DNA of 64,000 nucleotides from Ananas comosus (GCF_001540865.1 NC_033628.1:5878231-5942230), one strand, 5' to 3'. Shown: positions 34,858-46,970, numbered from the stretch's first letter. Notes: generated by a model not told the origin, from the sequence alone. Numbers and translations: made by a program.

Positions 34858-35634
34858 TGCTATAACATACCGAAACATCGGTAATTAAATTCGAACTTTG
34901 GTCAAATTGACCAAAGTGCGAGGTTGGTACACTTCGGAGAGGCCGAAGGCGTCAAATAATGCAAAATGCATTACTGGGGATCTTCGAGAGCTTTTGGGAA
35001 TCAAAATCTGCAAACTACAGGTTTTGTGCTCTCGGGGACCGGTCCCTGGTGGGAGAGACCGGTCCCCGAATGCGTAGGCAGCGAGATGGCTGAGAAATCG
35101 GCTAAGTTATAAAAAATCAGCTCTCGGGAACCAGTCCTTGCGAGGAGAGACCGGTCCCCCAGAGATCGGTCCCATCGAGGGAGACCGGTTGCATCGCGTG
35201 TAGCCTGCGCAGTCCGCGGGAGGAGCTCTTAGGGACCGATTCTAGGTCGGGGAGACCGGTCCCTCACTGCGAAAAATGCCCTGTTTGGGCAGTGCACTGG
35301 AAATAAAGTGGAGGAGCCTTGTTGTAATTGTTACAACACATTATATACCCAACCCCCTCTCCCTTTACAGCCATTCACACCTCTCCCTCTCACTTTCTCT
35401 CTTTTCTCTCTCTAGAATCCTAGCACTAGAGCTTGGAGAAGAAGAAGAAGGAGCTTGAGGAGGGATCTTTCGTGGCTTTGGTGGTCCTAGAAGCTCTCCA
35501 ACAAGAAGGCTTTGGTGGAGCTTGGGCAAAGGTGAGTCCTTAAGCAAAAATGAGTCTAGGGTTTGGGTTTAGATCTTAGATTTTTGGGTTTTGATCTCTC
35601 TACAAGTGAGGAAACCCTCTAGAGACCTTGAAAC
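34858..35634 (+). mobile_element. gypsy LTR 5' part, plus orientation, inserted in copia gag
   Basis: It begins TGCTATAACATACCG and continues ACTTTGGTCAAATTGACCAA, matching the LTR start at 46984 (TGTAATATACCG ... ACTTTAGTCAAATTGACCAA). It contains an array of GGGACCGGTCCC-type palindromes (35035-35265), then a short GA/CT-rich tract. It is cut by a 131-N gap at 35635. The junction with copia gag is visible by comparing with 54230-54290, where the gag is uninterrupted. Confidence 0.8.
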
Positions 35635-35765
35635 NNNNNNNNNNNNNNNNNNNNNNNNNNNNNNNNNNNNNNNNNNNNNNNNNNNNNNNNNNNNNNNNNN
35701 NNNNNNNNNNNNNNNNNNNNNNNNNNNNNNNNNNNNNNNNNNNNNNNNNNNNNNNNNNNNNNNNN
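35635..35765. other. assembly gap (131 N)
   Basis: Left of the gap the LTR is in plus orientation, right of it the same LTR family is in minus orientation. The join is therefore either a true inverted pair or a mis-scaffold. Confidence 0.97.
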
Positions 35766-36675
35766 GAATTGACGAACCGTCTTCGCCGACGCGTTCAGAG
35801 ACCTAGCAATTAGGTTTGCGACCCATCAAATTAGATCAAAACCCTAGATTTCCCAAAACCCCATTTTGGAGCCCTAGGTTTCAACTAGGTAAAAATCCAT
35901 CACTCTAGCCTTGGATTTAAGCATAATCCATCTAATTAGCATCCTAGGATTCCAAAAATACCATTTATAAGACATTTAGACCAACCATTTAAGATCTACC
36001 ATTAAAGGGGTAGCAAGCTTACCTCCAAAAGCTCTCCAATGGCCCAAAGAGGAGGAAGAAGAAGTAGAACTCCTTCTCCAAGCCTTCTCCTCCACCTTCT
36101 CCTTCACTTTCCTCTTCTTCTTCTTCTCTTTCTTTCCTTTCTAGAGAGAGAGAGGGAGAGTTTAGGTTACAAAATGTGAGGGAGAAGAGAGAAAAATGAG
36201 CTCCAACACACCTCTATACCCTTGGCACAATTGCACAAAGGTCCCTCAACAATATAAGTCACAAACAGCCCAAACTGGGCCATTTTCGGGTGCTGGGACC
36301 GGTCCCAGGCAGTGAGAGACCGGTCCCCGAAGGTCCAGAAAAAACAGCATTCCAGACTTAGCCAAATTTTCAGCTTTTTCAGCTTTCGGGGTCCGTTTTC
36401 GCTCCGTTTTCGCCCGTTTGACCTCCGATTCGTTTCAAATCGAACCGAGACTCTCCAAACATGTTTTCGAGCATGTTTTTATCATCTTTTAATCCCCGCT
36501 AATACCGGGTTTAGTTCATGGTCCGACATGGCCTTTCGGGTCCCTTTCCGCGCCTACGCGCACCAAATCGCCCGGATTCTCCCAAACTTCACCGAACTTC
36601 ACCGGAACCCTTCAAATGGCTCTCCAACCAAATGTACACCGTAACTTCATGATTTTAGAAGTCCGGTACCTTACA
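35766..36675 (-). mobile_element. gypsy LTR 5' part, minus orientation (3' LTR of the gag-only element)
   Basis: 35766-35880 matches 8697-8810 (CGACGCGTTC, CCTAGCAATTAGGTTT). The right end, GAAGTCCGGTACCTTACA (36675), is the reverse complement of an LTR start, TGTAAGGTACC. Adjacent is TTCTCCCCTCCTTAAAAGAG, the reverse of polypurine tract CTCTTTTAAGGAGGGGAGAA. This places an element interior to the right on the minus strand. Palindromes GGGACCGGTCCC (36296-36307) and GACCGGTCCCC lie in it. Confidence 0.85.
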
Positions 36676-36791
36676 TTCTCCCCTCCTTAAAAGAGTTTCG
36701 TCCTCGANCAACCAAATGTACACCGTAACTTCATGATTTTAGAAGTCCGGTACCTTACATTCTCCCCTCCTTAAAAGAGTTTCGTCCTCGA
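36625..36791. repeat. 83-bp exact direct duplication around a single N
   Basis: 36625-36707 and 36709-36791 are identical as far as I can compare, both containing the LTR end, the polypurine tract and GTTTCGTCCTCGA. They are separated by one N (36708). This looks like two overlapping contig ends that were placed side by side. Confidence 0.93.
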
Positions 36792-38928
36792 AACTAACTC
36801 ACTTCAAATCTAACACACACCTCAACTCAACTTATTGAGTAATCGAGGGTTCCAATGCACTTTCGCGCTCCGGGGTGGCCTTTCATTCATCGGAACTCTC
36901 CGAAGGCTCACTACGGAGGATGTGAGACCAAATTCACTCACATTTACCATGTACAACTCCAAAAGTGCATTACTAGCTCACAAGGAATCTCTCCTTGCAC
37001 TACTCTCCCAAATTGGGGAAATCCACTCCGGTTCGATCACCGGCATTGCCTAAAGGCGATGTCGTTGGTGCATTGATCAATCGCAAGTGCCACCATCACC
37101 TCCAGATCTTTGCTCTATCGCGAGATGGCCTACCCCGGCACATCTCTCGAACCTCAATCCACGAAGGAGCGTTATCTTCAAGTTCTCCAACTTCTCCAAC
37201 ATGACCCAGCCTGCCTGGGCAAATCTCATACTCGGGGACCGGTCTCTCCCTGCCAGGGACCGGTCCCAGAGGACCTTCTCCAATTCACACGTTCGGGAAC
37301 CGGTCTCCCTGGCCCAGGGACCGGTTGCCTCGCGCGTCGCTGCAACCACCAGCCGGTGGGACCGGTCTCTCCCTGCCAGGGACCGGTCCCCGAGAGCAAT
37401 TTCTGCCAAGTGTAGATTTTTGCATAACTTGCTCTCGCGGATCCGTTGCAATGCACTTCTGGTGCATTTGACTTCTTCGGCTTTCCCGAAGCACTCCTAC
37501 TTGACAACTAGTCGATTTTGAGCGAAGTTCAATTCTCGTATTCCGAAAATTTACCTCCTTACACCAACTCCTCCACAGAGTTATTGGTTAAACCGATTAC
37601 GTCGGCTTCCACAATTGGACCAACGGTCACAATTACTACGTAGGCCTATAGCCTAGCCATCTCAACACCCGTAATGCCTCTCGCTCGCAAGCGTCGACTC
37701 AATCATAACGGGGCGAAATTCTCACTTTGGAATTCGCACACACTCCGACCAGGAGCAACTAAGACATCAAACCACTACAATTCGTCGGGTTGGGTCATCA
37801 TCGCACTCTTAATGCGCACTCGATCTCGAGATCCAACACGTGACATTCTCGCTCCCAAACCTAAGCTCGGACCACTGCCCTAACCAAAATCTCCGCCCCT
37901 CTCAATTCGAGTTAGGCAACGCACTATCACAACTTATGCATGCTAGGGTAACTACACCGACCCATGCTCTGGTCCCTACTATGCTTATGAACAAGTAGTA
38001 GCATACGGCCACAACTACAATGCATGCAATGCACATATTTAATATCATGCAAAGGCACATACTTGCTTCAACTGAACCATACCTGCCATGACATCATCCG
38101 TAGCAGCAGGCTCCTCGACCTGAGCAGCGTACACCCGGCCACTCGGAGCTAATCGGGTTGCCTCAGGTTGACGTGGCACCATAGCACGTCCAGCCGACAC
38201 AACACTCGGTGGGGCTCCGCCATAATAGCCTGGAATCGCCGGAGCCGATGCGACAGACGGGGCAACCAAAGCCTTTCTCGGGCATTCACGGGCCATGTGC
38301 CCCGCCTGGCCGCATTCATAACACCTCCCACGACGATGCTCACACTGCGTCGCTCGGTGGTCGCCGCCACAAAAGATGCACCGCTGCACTTCACGGCCCT
38401 CGGACCGTTCTCGCGGGTACTTCGGGGGCTTCTTGGAACCCGATTGATCTCCAAAACCACCGCCCTGTCGCTTTCTCCCTTTGTCCTTCTCGAACGCCTC
38501 GCGCTCTTCTCGTTCGCAAGCGTTCCCGTGCTCAACCCACAAGGCACGGTCCAAAGCCTCGGCCAAAGTGTGGAACTTGAAGGCATGCACCGTCCGAAAC
38601 ACACCAGGTCGGAGTCCCCTCACGAAGCAATCAGCCCGGTCCTGATCCATCGTCGCAACATCCGGGACGCAGTTCAGGAGATGTGTGAACTCCCGCTCAT
38701 ACTCCCGAATCGTGCGGTTACCCTGCTTAAGCTTTCTGAAGTCCTCCCGCATCTTTCTTTTATCACTGTCGGGAAAGTACTCCCCGAACATCAACCTTCG
38801 GAACTCCTCCCAATCGATCGGGGGAAGATCCAAAGATCGATCTTGCTTTACTCTCTTCCACCACACCCTGGCCCGCTTATCAAAGCAATGAGCGGCCAAA
38901 TTCACCTTGTCCCGTTCCTCCGTATAGA
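36676..38928 (-). mobile_element. gypsy element interior with gag only
   Basis: On the minus strand, gag (38928-38045) is followed by about 1.3 kb with no recognisable protease, RT, RNase H or integrase, ending at the polypurine tract by 36676-36707. The non-coding part contains a second block of GGACCGGTC palindromes (37230-37395), which elsewhere belong to LTR U3, so a piece of LTR may be nested here. The arrangement fits nonautonomous 'TR-GAG'-type elements (LTRs plus gag), but deletion of pol from one copy is equally possible. Confidence 0.7.
38045..38928 (-). pseudogene. gypsy gag (retrotrans_gag core plus two zinc knuckles), 5' truncated
   Basis: The minus-strand frame reads TEERDKVNLAAHCFDKRARV, WWKRV, then the FRRLMFGEYFPDSDKRKMRE and FRKLKQGNRTIREYEREFTH blocks of the retrotrans_gag domain (PF03732). 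A basic linker follows, then CIFCGGDHRATQCEH, which looks like a degenerate CCHC, and CYECGQAGHMAREC, a perfect CX2CX4HX4C knuckle. The open frame formally extends to 39145, but 38929-39145 is plus-strand LTR sequence, so those N-terminal residues are not gag. No in-frame stop lies between the fusion point and 38045. The reading ends QLKQVCAFA. A plus-strand frame at 38168-39013 is its antisense shadow. Confidence 0.85.
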
Positions 38929-40350
38929 TGTAACACACTGGACCTTTGCAAACTGCGAGGTTCGAGTGTTTGGAGGTATTTCGAGCTTTTCCACACTTGG
39001 TGGAGGGTTGTAGAATATTTCCCGACCCGAAAAGTTCGAAATCTGGAACTTTGGACAAGTCCTGAGAGTTTTTACTCTCGGGGACCGGTCCCTGGAAGGA
39101 GAGACCGGTCCCCTCAGTGAGCAGTGTTGAGGCAGCCTGAGGCAACCGGTCCCTGGCAGGCGAGACCGGTTCCCGAACGCGTCTTCGCAGTGGGAGACCG
39201 GTCCCGCGCAGGGAGAGACCGGTTCCCGAACGCGGGTTTTTCGGGTTCGCAGCGAGAGACCGGTCCCTGCTGGGAAGAGACCGGTCCCTCTGGGCGAAAA
39301 CTGCCCAGTTCGGGCTGATGCAATATTGGGTTTTTGGAGAGGCCTCTTGGATTTTGTTACACTAGATGGGCTTATTAGCCATTTACTCCCTTCCCCCCTC
39401 ATTTCTCACCACCCTACACCTTCTAGAGAGAGAGAAGAAGAAGGAGAGAGAAGAAAGAGAGAAGGAGGAGAAGAAGAAGAGGCAGCTAGTTTGAGGGAGC
39501 TTAGAGCTCACCCCTTTCCCCTTTCCACCTTTGCAAGGCTTGGAGCTTGCTTGTAGAGCTTAAGTGTGGATCAACTTCAACCTAGGGCATTTTGGGCTTG
39601 GATCGAAGCTTCCAAAGGGTTATATCATATTTCCCTCCTCTAGATTCTTGTTTTTGTGATTTTTGGGAGATGAAACCTAGAATGAGATTTAGGGCTTATT
39701 TTGGACATTTTCGATCTAGGGCTTTTGGACCAAATCGATTGGCTAGAACCTTCTAGGGCTTGGATTGGAAGGGTTCTAGCTCTCTTTTGGAGCTTTGGGA
39801 GAGATTTCTACTCTTGAGGTAAATTTTGGCCCTTTTTTGCTTCTTTGGTTAATGTTTGATATTATGCGATGATCGTAATCCGTGTATCTTGTCGTCATTA
39901 CTTTTAGGATATTTTGGACTCGGGACAACTTGTTCGGCGAAAGAGACCCTAACGCGACGGATTCGGTGGTTTGACCTAGCCTACATATGAGAAATTCTCA
40001 TATTATGTTTTATATGTTCGTAAAATGGAAAGCATGCATATTCATACTAAATATTTTATGGTGATTTTTAGAATGCTTAAAATGCATATGTTATGTATGA
40101 TGAAATTCGACCTCTATGTAATAAGAGGAGTTGCTTGAGGGAAATCTATGGTCGCATTTCGCACTTTCATGAGACTTGGTTCATGTACTATAGTGTAAAT
40201 GAGTTCGATTCATGCATTAAACCTAAGTTTACTTGTGTCATGAATGTATATACTGAACTTTTGCAAATTGCGGAGTTCGAGTATGTGGAATGGTGTGTGG
40301 ATCACTCTACATGTTCTAAAGGTTTAGAACAAGTTTTCGGATAAAGTTAG
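38929..40350 (+). mobile_element. gypsy LTR, plus orientation, interrupting gag
   Basis: It starts at about 38929 (TGTAACACACTGGACCTTTG) with a diverged version of the LTR start. GGGACCGGTCCC palindromes run through 39082-39290, followed by a GA-rich tract (39421-39490). 39640-39960 resembles the corresponding middle of 46984-49704. No GGGGCGTGACA end is seen before 40350, so the 3' end is missing or beyond recognition. The right boundary is approximate. Confidence 0.65.
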
Positions 40351-41129
40351 AGGATGATTGGAATGCTTAAAGCAAGAAAGTGCGTTGAACTGCGAAAATA
40401 GGCTTTTTCTGCTTGCTGTACCGGTACAGCCGCTATGGTGTACCGGTACACAGTGGCAATTCGTGGCAGCAAGGCTATTTTGGTCTTTTCACATTTTGAT
40501 CCCTATCTATAACCCCCAGCACGACTCCAGGAGCTCTGTGGAAGGGTTTTGAGACCAGAGGAGGGTTTTTCACCATTTTTTCTCTCTCTCTCTAGGGTTT
40601 TTCTCTCTCTACGTCGAATTCGCCGATTTCGCTTGTTTTCGTCGCCGCGTGCGTTCTTCGCTGTTTGCGAGCGTCGCAGAGCTTACGTGGACGTGTGAGA
40701 GAGTATTTTGGACGGGTTTTCGCAGCCCTGGACCAGCAGGTCACTGGTTGGCAGCTTGAGAAGGTAAGCGACTCACTTTCGCCGTTATCGACGTTCTATT
40801 CGTCGATTTGAGTAATGATTTCGGGTTTTTGCTTCTTGCTGTACTAGGCTGAGATTTCAGCAATTAAAAATGAGATAATTAGCTGTGAATGAACCTCCTT
40901 AGACCAGGGATAAACTACTTTGAAGCTTAATTGGAAGATTTAGCCATTTATGAAGCTAAAATCGGAACTAAATGCAATTGTTTGAGCGAATTGATGCCAA
41001 TTGGAATTTTCTCTTCGCAGCAGGTCTTCGAGTTTCGTTGAGCTGAACTTGTACTTTTAGAAGCTGGTTTGGAAGGTATTCTAACCTGAGGTAAGCAGGG
41101 ATTTCAGTTAGAAAACTGAATTCGCAAGA
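40351..41129 (+). mobile_element. second LTR-like segment with TGTACCGGTACA palindromes
   Basis: Palindromes lie at 40417-40428 and 40439-40450, followed by a CT-rich tract (40579-40612) and sequence of 5'UTR character. The order resembles LTR U3/R of the solo LTR at 2920. Neither terminus is visible; it ends at a 100-N gap (41130-41229). Confidence 0.45.
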
Positions 41130-41229
41130 NNNNNNNNNNNNNNNNNNNNNNNNNNNNNNNNNNNNNNNNNNNNNNNNNNNNNNNNNNNNNNNNNNNNNNN
41201 NNNNNNNNNNNNNNNNNNNNNNNNNNNNN
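41130..41229. other. assembly gap (100 N)
   Basis: Exactly 100 N, a placeholder of unknown true length. Confidence 0.99.
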
Positions 41230-43640
41230 ATTAGCTGATTGTTCATTAGTAGTCTTGTATTAATGATGAAGTGATTTCTTTCTTATCAGATAGGCTTATT
41301 ATCTTAATCCGTCATACCATCATCGTTATAATCTTGGATTTGATGATGAACTGTTGAAAGCATACGAACGTTATCATAGATTGGAGAGGGATCCAACACA
41401 TGCCTGCTCTTGCATAAGTGAGGTTAATGATTTTTCAATGTATTTATTAGTTTGCTAGATGGTTAAATAATTTTGCTTTGGAAAATTTTTCTTGATTATT
41501 ATACTAACATATAAAGGGAAAATATTGCGTGAATCCTCTGGAACTTTGGTGAAGTGCGGTGAATTAGACGGAAGCCACAATAGCGATCCGTAAGTAAACT
41601 CCATATTTGGACAGTTACAGTTTGATGATAAATATATTTTGATATATTTTTAACTTGTAATTGTACAGGCTGAGTGGTGTGGCTACAATATGGTGGATCC
41701 GGCAAAGGCTTAAAAAAGATTGCTGTGCGTGTCCTGTAGGCACAACAACAAACGTCTGAGTGGATCGTGAACGCAACGTGTGCGGAGCACGTTTCGCACT
41801 TATACATTACAAAGTGCGCTAACGGATTAGCGTCAACGATTAGAGAAGCTAGGTTTATGTTCACTTAATATGAGCTCCGTTTAAGATGCATGCAAGGGGA
41901 GCTATGCATAAGGAAAAGGGTATTTAAAACTTATGATCCCTTGGATGAAGTTTGTTATCAATGATAATCAGACCCCGTACTTGATTGGCTATCAAGATAG
42001 AGACAATCAAGAAGACCCATTACTCGGTATGAGCCTGGAGATCCACCACGACCATTCAGAATAATTGCTGATGAAGCAGGAATTAGTGATGCTGAAGATG
42101 GGGCTGACGAGAACATAGGAAGCTCTCAAGGTAATGGGTGCAAGAACAAGCGGCTTTTGGACGAAGAATCCCAACAATCTGCACGTTATTCTGATGCGGA
42201 ATTCGAACGTCTATGCAAGAACCTGGCAGCCATGGATATGGTCGTTCACGTCAGTACTCAGAGTCAATCTGGAAAGCCGAGAAACGTCTCTATACTGCCA
42301 AAAGGCCTTCAACGACAGTCTACGCGAGTGGTAGAGCAAAAAAATATGGACATCGATGGATCCGATTAGCATGCAGCTGATGCACTCCCACAGATAATGA
42401 TAGTGATACATCGACGACCAGCAATTCTGGTTACCCAGTCTAAAGCATGAATGGTTTGAGTGATGAATGATGATACCACTAATGAGCAGTGAGGATGGTG
42501 GCGACTTATTCCACCAACACAACAGGAGAGTGGAGGTGTGTGGTGCCTTATATTTACTGAAGAGCAAAACTTCAACATGACACTCAAGATGCTGATCATG
42601 GGTCTTTCGGCCACGGTCAAACATCCCGGAATGGTATATTGGGACCGTCGAAAAGGTAGAGGTCCTCACAACAGTTATGCGCGGAGATGAGAGAAGGTAT
42701 TGGAGGCATATCAACATAGACCTCACGAAGGAGATGATATTTTGCAAAACAGTTTTGATTCAGCTACTTCAATATCGATCGCCATCCCTCATATCACATG
42801 CGTCTTATATGGAGAGATATTTGATATGACTCATCAATTTATGGCACTCAGAGTGCAATCCCAAAATCCATCCCTGGACCTAGTGAAAGTGCAACACGGC
42901 GAATCTACATCCACTCATGGATATCCAATTATGGTTTGCTTCTTTCCATTACAATCCATATCCTTATGATGCTTCAGTTTATATGCCGCAGATGACTGTT
43001 GTCCATATATCCACGATCCATTTGCACTATGGACATTATCTCCGACAATACAATGACCTATATTTCGGGACATATATGATCTTTCGTCACAATACAGCAA
43101 TATTATAATCAACTATTGCTCATATAAAATCTTGTATCTGCAAACTGACAGTATGCCATTATGATTCAAGCACGACCAATCTATGTGGAATTAAGCCAGT
43201 ATTCTCTATGTAAAGATGTAAATTTAAAATAATTATGTTATACTGGTGAATTTTATTTTGTATTTTAATTTTATTCTATATCAGTATAATTTTATTTTAC
43301 TTACAAAAGCTTAATGAATGTTAATTGATGCAGTATAATAGGTATATCATAGCCAAATATAAATTAATTATTTATTTAAATTCTTTTCAAATATATTATA
43401 AGAGTTTCATTGGAATCTCAAAAAAATCAAAAAAAAAAATTCGTTGTCCAAGCGTCTGCCCAGTAGGAGTTCGGCGTATCTGTCGGCACAGCAGCGTGCC
43501 ACGTTGTCGGCACGCAAGCGTGCCGTGCCGTACGTGCAGGGCTGTAACGGCACGCCCGTGCCACGGCACTTTAATTTCAAACCTTGCGCACAGAGCTTCA
43601 TTCAGTGTCCTAACGAGTGTTTGGCGTGTCCAGTGCAAAT
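41230..43640. other. unassigned segment with one hydrophilic ORF remnant
   Basis: No retrotransposon domain or host domain is recognised. A frame open from 42001 to the TAG at 42367-42369 (122 codons) reads in part RYEPGDPPRPFRIIADEAGI and DAEFERLCKNLAAMDMVVHV. It is acidic, then basic, with coding-like composition, but matches nothing I know. 43200-43330 is AT-rich. 43480-43575 is dense in GGCACG/CGTGCC, the sort of subterminal motif found in some DNA transposons. Together these hint at a decayed DNA transposon. Confidence 0.35.
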
Positions 43641-46263
43641 AGGCGATTGATTATGCGATTTGATCTGCTATTGCTACGATCAGATGTGGCGGCATTGGGT
43701 GAGTTACTTTTGGGGACCAACTGGCCTCTCAAGATACTACGCCGGTGTGGTGATAGATTGTGGAAAGCAAGGGTGATTCACTTTTCGTGAGGGCCTAACA
43801 AGAAGAGTTAGTCTACCAAGCGTGCAAAAGTAACGCTTCGCGGCGACTCATATCGTCCTGTAAGATGCGAAGAAAATATCAAAGGGTTGTTAAAGCCTAT
43901 TCGGCAGACCGTGTGGATGCTCGAAAGGAGTACCCTGAGTTGGGGAGATATTCGAGGTGGTATGTCGAGTATACCCGATGGTCGTTTCCGGCGGAGTTAC
44001 CGGGGACTGCCACTGGACGGGAAGTTTGAGTTGTCATTGACTTGAGGTCCCGGGCGGAGCAGTTTCTAAAGGCTCGTATAATGGACCCGGTGAGTTTAGG
44101 AGCTAAAAAGGTTCAACTACAGGACTCGCTCGATAAGGGCCTTCTTGAGACCGGTGTGTGTCACCGTGGGCGAGCCGTGCCTATTTGTGAAGAACAAAGG
44201 ATGCGTACGCTTCGACTCGCCGTTTAGATTATCACGAGTTTGAACAAAGTAACGATAAGAGACAAAGCTCTCACCGTTGCCAAGGAATTGATGATCTATT
44301 CGATCAGGTGACAGGGTTCCAAGGTGTATTCGAAGATTGATCTCCAATCGGGGTATCATCAATTAAAGATCAGGCCAAAAGGATGTGCACAAGACGCGTA
44401 CCCGTAACGCGGTGCAAGGATATGGCCATTACGAGCGCGGTATGCCGTTTGCGGCTTACTAACGCCCGGCAGCAGTTTATGAGACTGATGATCGAGTCGG
44501 CCGTTGTTTAGATCGATGCGTCGTGGGTTTATAGACGCGTGTTGGTCTATTCGAAAAGTGAAGAAGGAGCATGAAGAGCCTCTGAGAGCTATTTCTTGCA
44601 ATAATAATCAGACAAGAGAAAGCGTCTATGGCAAAGTTAAGGAAATGGTGACTTTTGGCTAAAGGAGGTCACTTTTTGGGTCATGTGGATCGCCGGAAGT
44701 TCGGTAGACCCAAAAGAAAAGTGGAGTGCCGATCAACAGGATTTGGCCTCGCCAACGGAATGTAGCGGAGATCCGCAAGTTTTACTTGGACTGGCGGGTA
44801 TTTACCGCGGTTCCGTGGAGGGTGTTCGCCAAAGATAACCAACTCCACTAATTGCGCCTCACGATAAAGGAGTAAAAGTATGTTGGAGCACGATTTGCGA
44901 TCGAAGCTTCGAAGAGTGTAAGAACAGATGGACGTCGACGCGGTGCTTTGCCTATGACCGGAACTCCGGGAGAGACCTTTGTAGTGATACAGTAGATGAG
45001 CTCGTATGTTAGGTCTCCGGGTGTGTATTAATGCAGAATGGGCGGCGTTATTTGCTAGCATCGCGCAGTAAAGGTTATGAGAAGAAACTACCCGATTCAG
45101 ACCTCGAGTTAGCCGCGGTGTGCACTTTTCTCGCTAAAAAGTAGATTTGGAGGCTTACGGTGTTATGGTGAACATTGTGGTATACACCAATCACAAAGTC
45201 ATAAAGTACATGTTCACCCGAAGGATTGAATATGCGACACGGCGACTGCGCTAGAGTTTGTAAAGGGACTATGATGTGCACAAAATATATATATACCACC
45301 CCGAAAGCCACATGTTGTGGCCGATGCCTTTGAAGTAGAAAATCGCCGCGGAGAAACACTTTAGCGACGAGCAATTACGCCTCAACCGCTTATTGCAAAG
45401 GGCAAATCCGCACAACGATTCGGGTTGGAAGTGTAGCGCCGGACAGTGCCGCTACACTTGCCATCATTAGTTCCGTGCACCGCACCTATTGGAAAGGAAT
45501 CAAGAAGTTACAAAGCTTCGAGACATCACTTATCTCCAAAACAGGTCAGGGTGATGTTGAGAGCCGGTAGTTGAAGATTTTGGCGTTGGAGCCGATGGGC
45601 GGCACTTCGACTTCGAAATCGATTGGTGTGTGCCAAGGATGATGATTACGAAGGCGATATGCCAAGAAGGCATTCAATCCCCTATAGTATACTACACCCG
45701 CGGACTAAAATGTACAAGGACTTGCAAAGAGCACTATGGTGCCGAGATGTAATGAAGAGAGATTTGGGAGTTCGTGCCGCCAATGTCTAAACGTCGCGCC
45801 AATCAAGTAAACTAGCGCCGATTGCCGGCGGAAAGCTACAAAGATCTCAATAGTCGTGTTGGAATGGGAAAATTAGCAATGGCTATGTACCGTTTCTCGA
45901 TCACAAGGCGGATCACGATGCGATATGGGTGATAGTGACGATTGACAAAGGCTCGGCACACTGTTTTGCCGATAATATCTCACCGTGGTCGCGGAACAAG
46001 CTAGCGCAGTTTATCTCGACAGAGGTTTGAGACTTCATGGGTCCCAAGGTGTCGATCGTATGTCGGATCGAACCCAGGTTAGCATCCCATTTTTGGAAGA
46101 GTGTTTGGCAAAAAAAGAACGCGGTATGGCACGGCTCGATCTTCACGTACAGCTTTCATCCTCAAAGTGATGCGTGTAGTCGAACGGACAATACAAAAAT
46201 CTTGAGGATTTACTTCGAGCGTGTGTACTAGATTACAAAGGAGGATGGCATGATTTCTTTCCT
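43640..46263 (+). pseudogene. gypsy pol (protease/RT linker to integrase core), indel-riddled
   Basis: Domain order can be followed through many frames. The pre-RT linker is near 43960-44030. RT follows at about 44110-44600 (fragments IDDLFDQ, SGYHQLKIRP, YGHYE). RNase H is at about 45060-45350 (DLELAAVCTFLA, then YHPGKA-like codons). The integrase core is at about 45740-46260 (HDAIWV near 45917, FHPQSD near 46153). Frame changes occur every 20-60 bp. The lesions look dominated by single-base insertions and deletions rather than by substitutions. Left of 43700 no gag is recognisable. The same frame becomes clean at 46264. Confidence 0.85.
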
Positions 46264-46938
46264 ATGGCGGAGTTCGCCTACAATAACAGCTACCAAGAAA
46301 GTATAGCGATGGCGCCTTTTGAGGCACTATATGGACGTAAATGTCGTTCTCCTATCCATTGGAGCGACGTGGGCGAGAGAACGGCTCTTGGCCCGGATGT
46401 GATGCGAGAGGCGGAAGAAAAAGTTCGCCTTGCCCGTCAACGGTTGGCGATGGCACAATCTCGGCAAAAGAGTTATGCCGACAGGCGAAGAAAGGATTTG
46501 GAGTTCGCGGTTGGAGACCGTGTATTCTTGAGAGTGTCGCCGATGCGAGGAGACAAACGATTCAAGGTCCGTGGGAAGCTGAGTCCCCGTTATGTCGGAC
46601 CGTTTGAGATATTGGAGCGTGTGGGTGCGGTAGCGTACAAGCTCGCACTACCACCGAGACTCGCGGGAGTTCACAATGTGTTTCATGTGTCGAATCTTCG
46701 AAAGTATATCCGAAACGCGACACATGTATTAGAGTACGAGCCCGTGGAGCTACGTGAAGACATGTCCTATGAGGAGCAGCCCGTGTGCATCCTCGATCGA
46801 GAAGTTAAGAAGTTGCGAAGTCGCAAAATTCCATATGTGAAAGTCCAATGGAGCAACCACGCGGCGCGAGAAGCCACTTGGGAGCTCGAGGAGTCAATGC
46901 AGAAAGAATACCCGCATTTATTTGAATCGACGAGCTAA
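46264..46938 (+). CDS. gypsy integrase C-terminus plus chromodomain (intact 3' end of pol)
   Basis: An uninterrupted frame of 224 codons begins MAEFAYNNSYQESIAMAPFE and then LYGRKCRSP, the end of the integrase core. Next is the GPF/GPY-like module (KLSPRYVGPFEILERVGAVA, LPPRLAGVHNVFHVSNLRKY) and a C-terminal chromodomain (KIPYVKVQWSNHAAREATWE, then YPHLF). A chromodomain after integrase defines chromoviruses, and this form fits the Tekay/Del clade. It is the tail of a polyprotein, not a gene with its own start; the first ATG is simply internal. The stop is followed 45 bp later by the 3' LTR, with polypurine AAGGGGTGGAGAA between. Confidence 0.93.
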   Translation: MAEFAYNNSYQESIAMAPFEALYGRKCRSPIHWSDVGERTALGPDVMREAEEKVRLARQRLAMAQSRQKSYADRRRKDLEFAVGDRVFLRVSPMRGDKRFKVRGKLSPRYVGPFEILERVGAVAYKLALPPRLAGVHNVFHVSNLRKYIRNATHVLEYEPVELREDMSYEEQPVCILDREVKKLRSRKIPYVKVQWSNHAAREATWELEESMQKEYPHLFESTS

Positions 46939-46970
46939 GGTATGCGTAATTTCGCGGACGAAATTATTTT

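Noticed and set aside
38168..39013. 281-codon plus-strand frame
   Set aside because: It is antisense to the gypsy gag at 38045-38928, whose domain motifs are on the minus strand.
39009..39020. Alternative LTR start TGTAGAATATTT
   Set aside because: Considered as the LTR boundary because GGTGGAGGGT precedes it, but sequence from 38929 already resembles the LTR start, and the gag frame stops making sense there.
44117..46146. Several minus-strand frames of 77-126 codons
   Set aside because: They lie opposite the gypsy pol, whose RT, RNase H and integrase motifs are on the plus strand.
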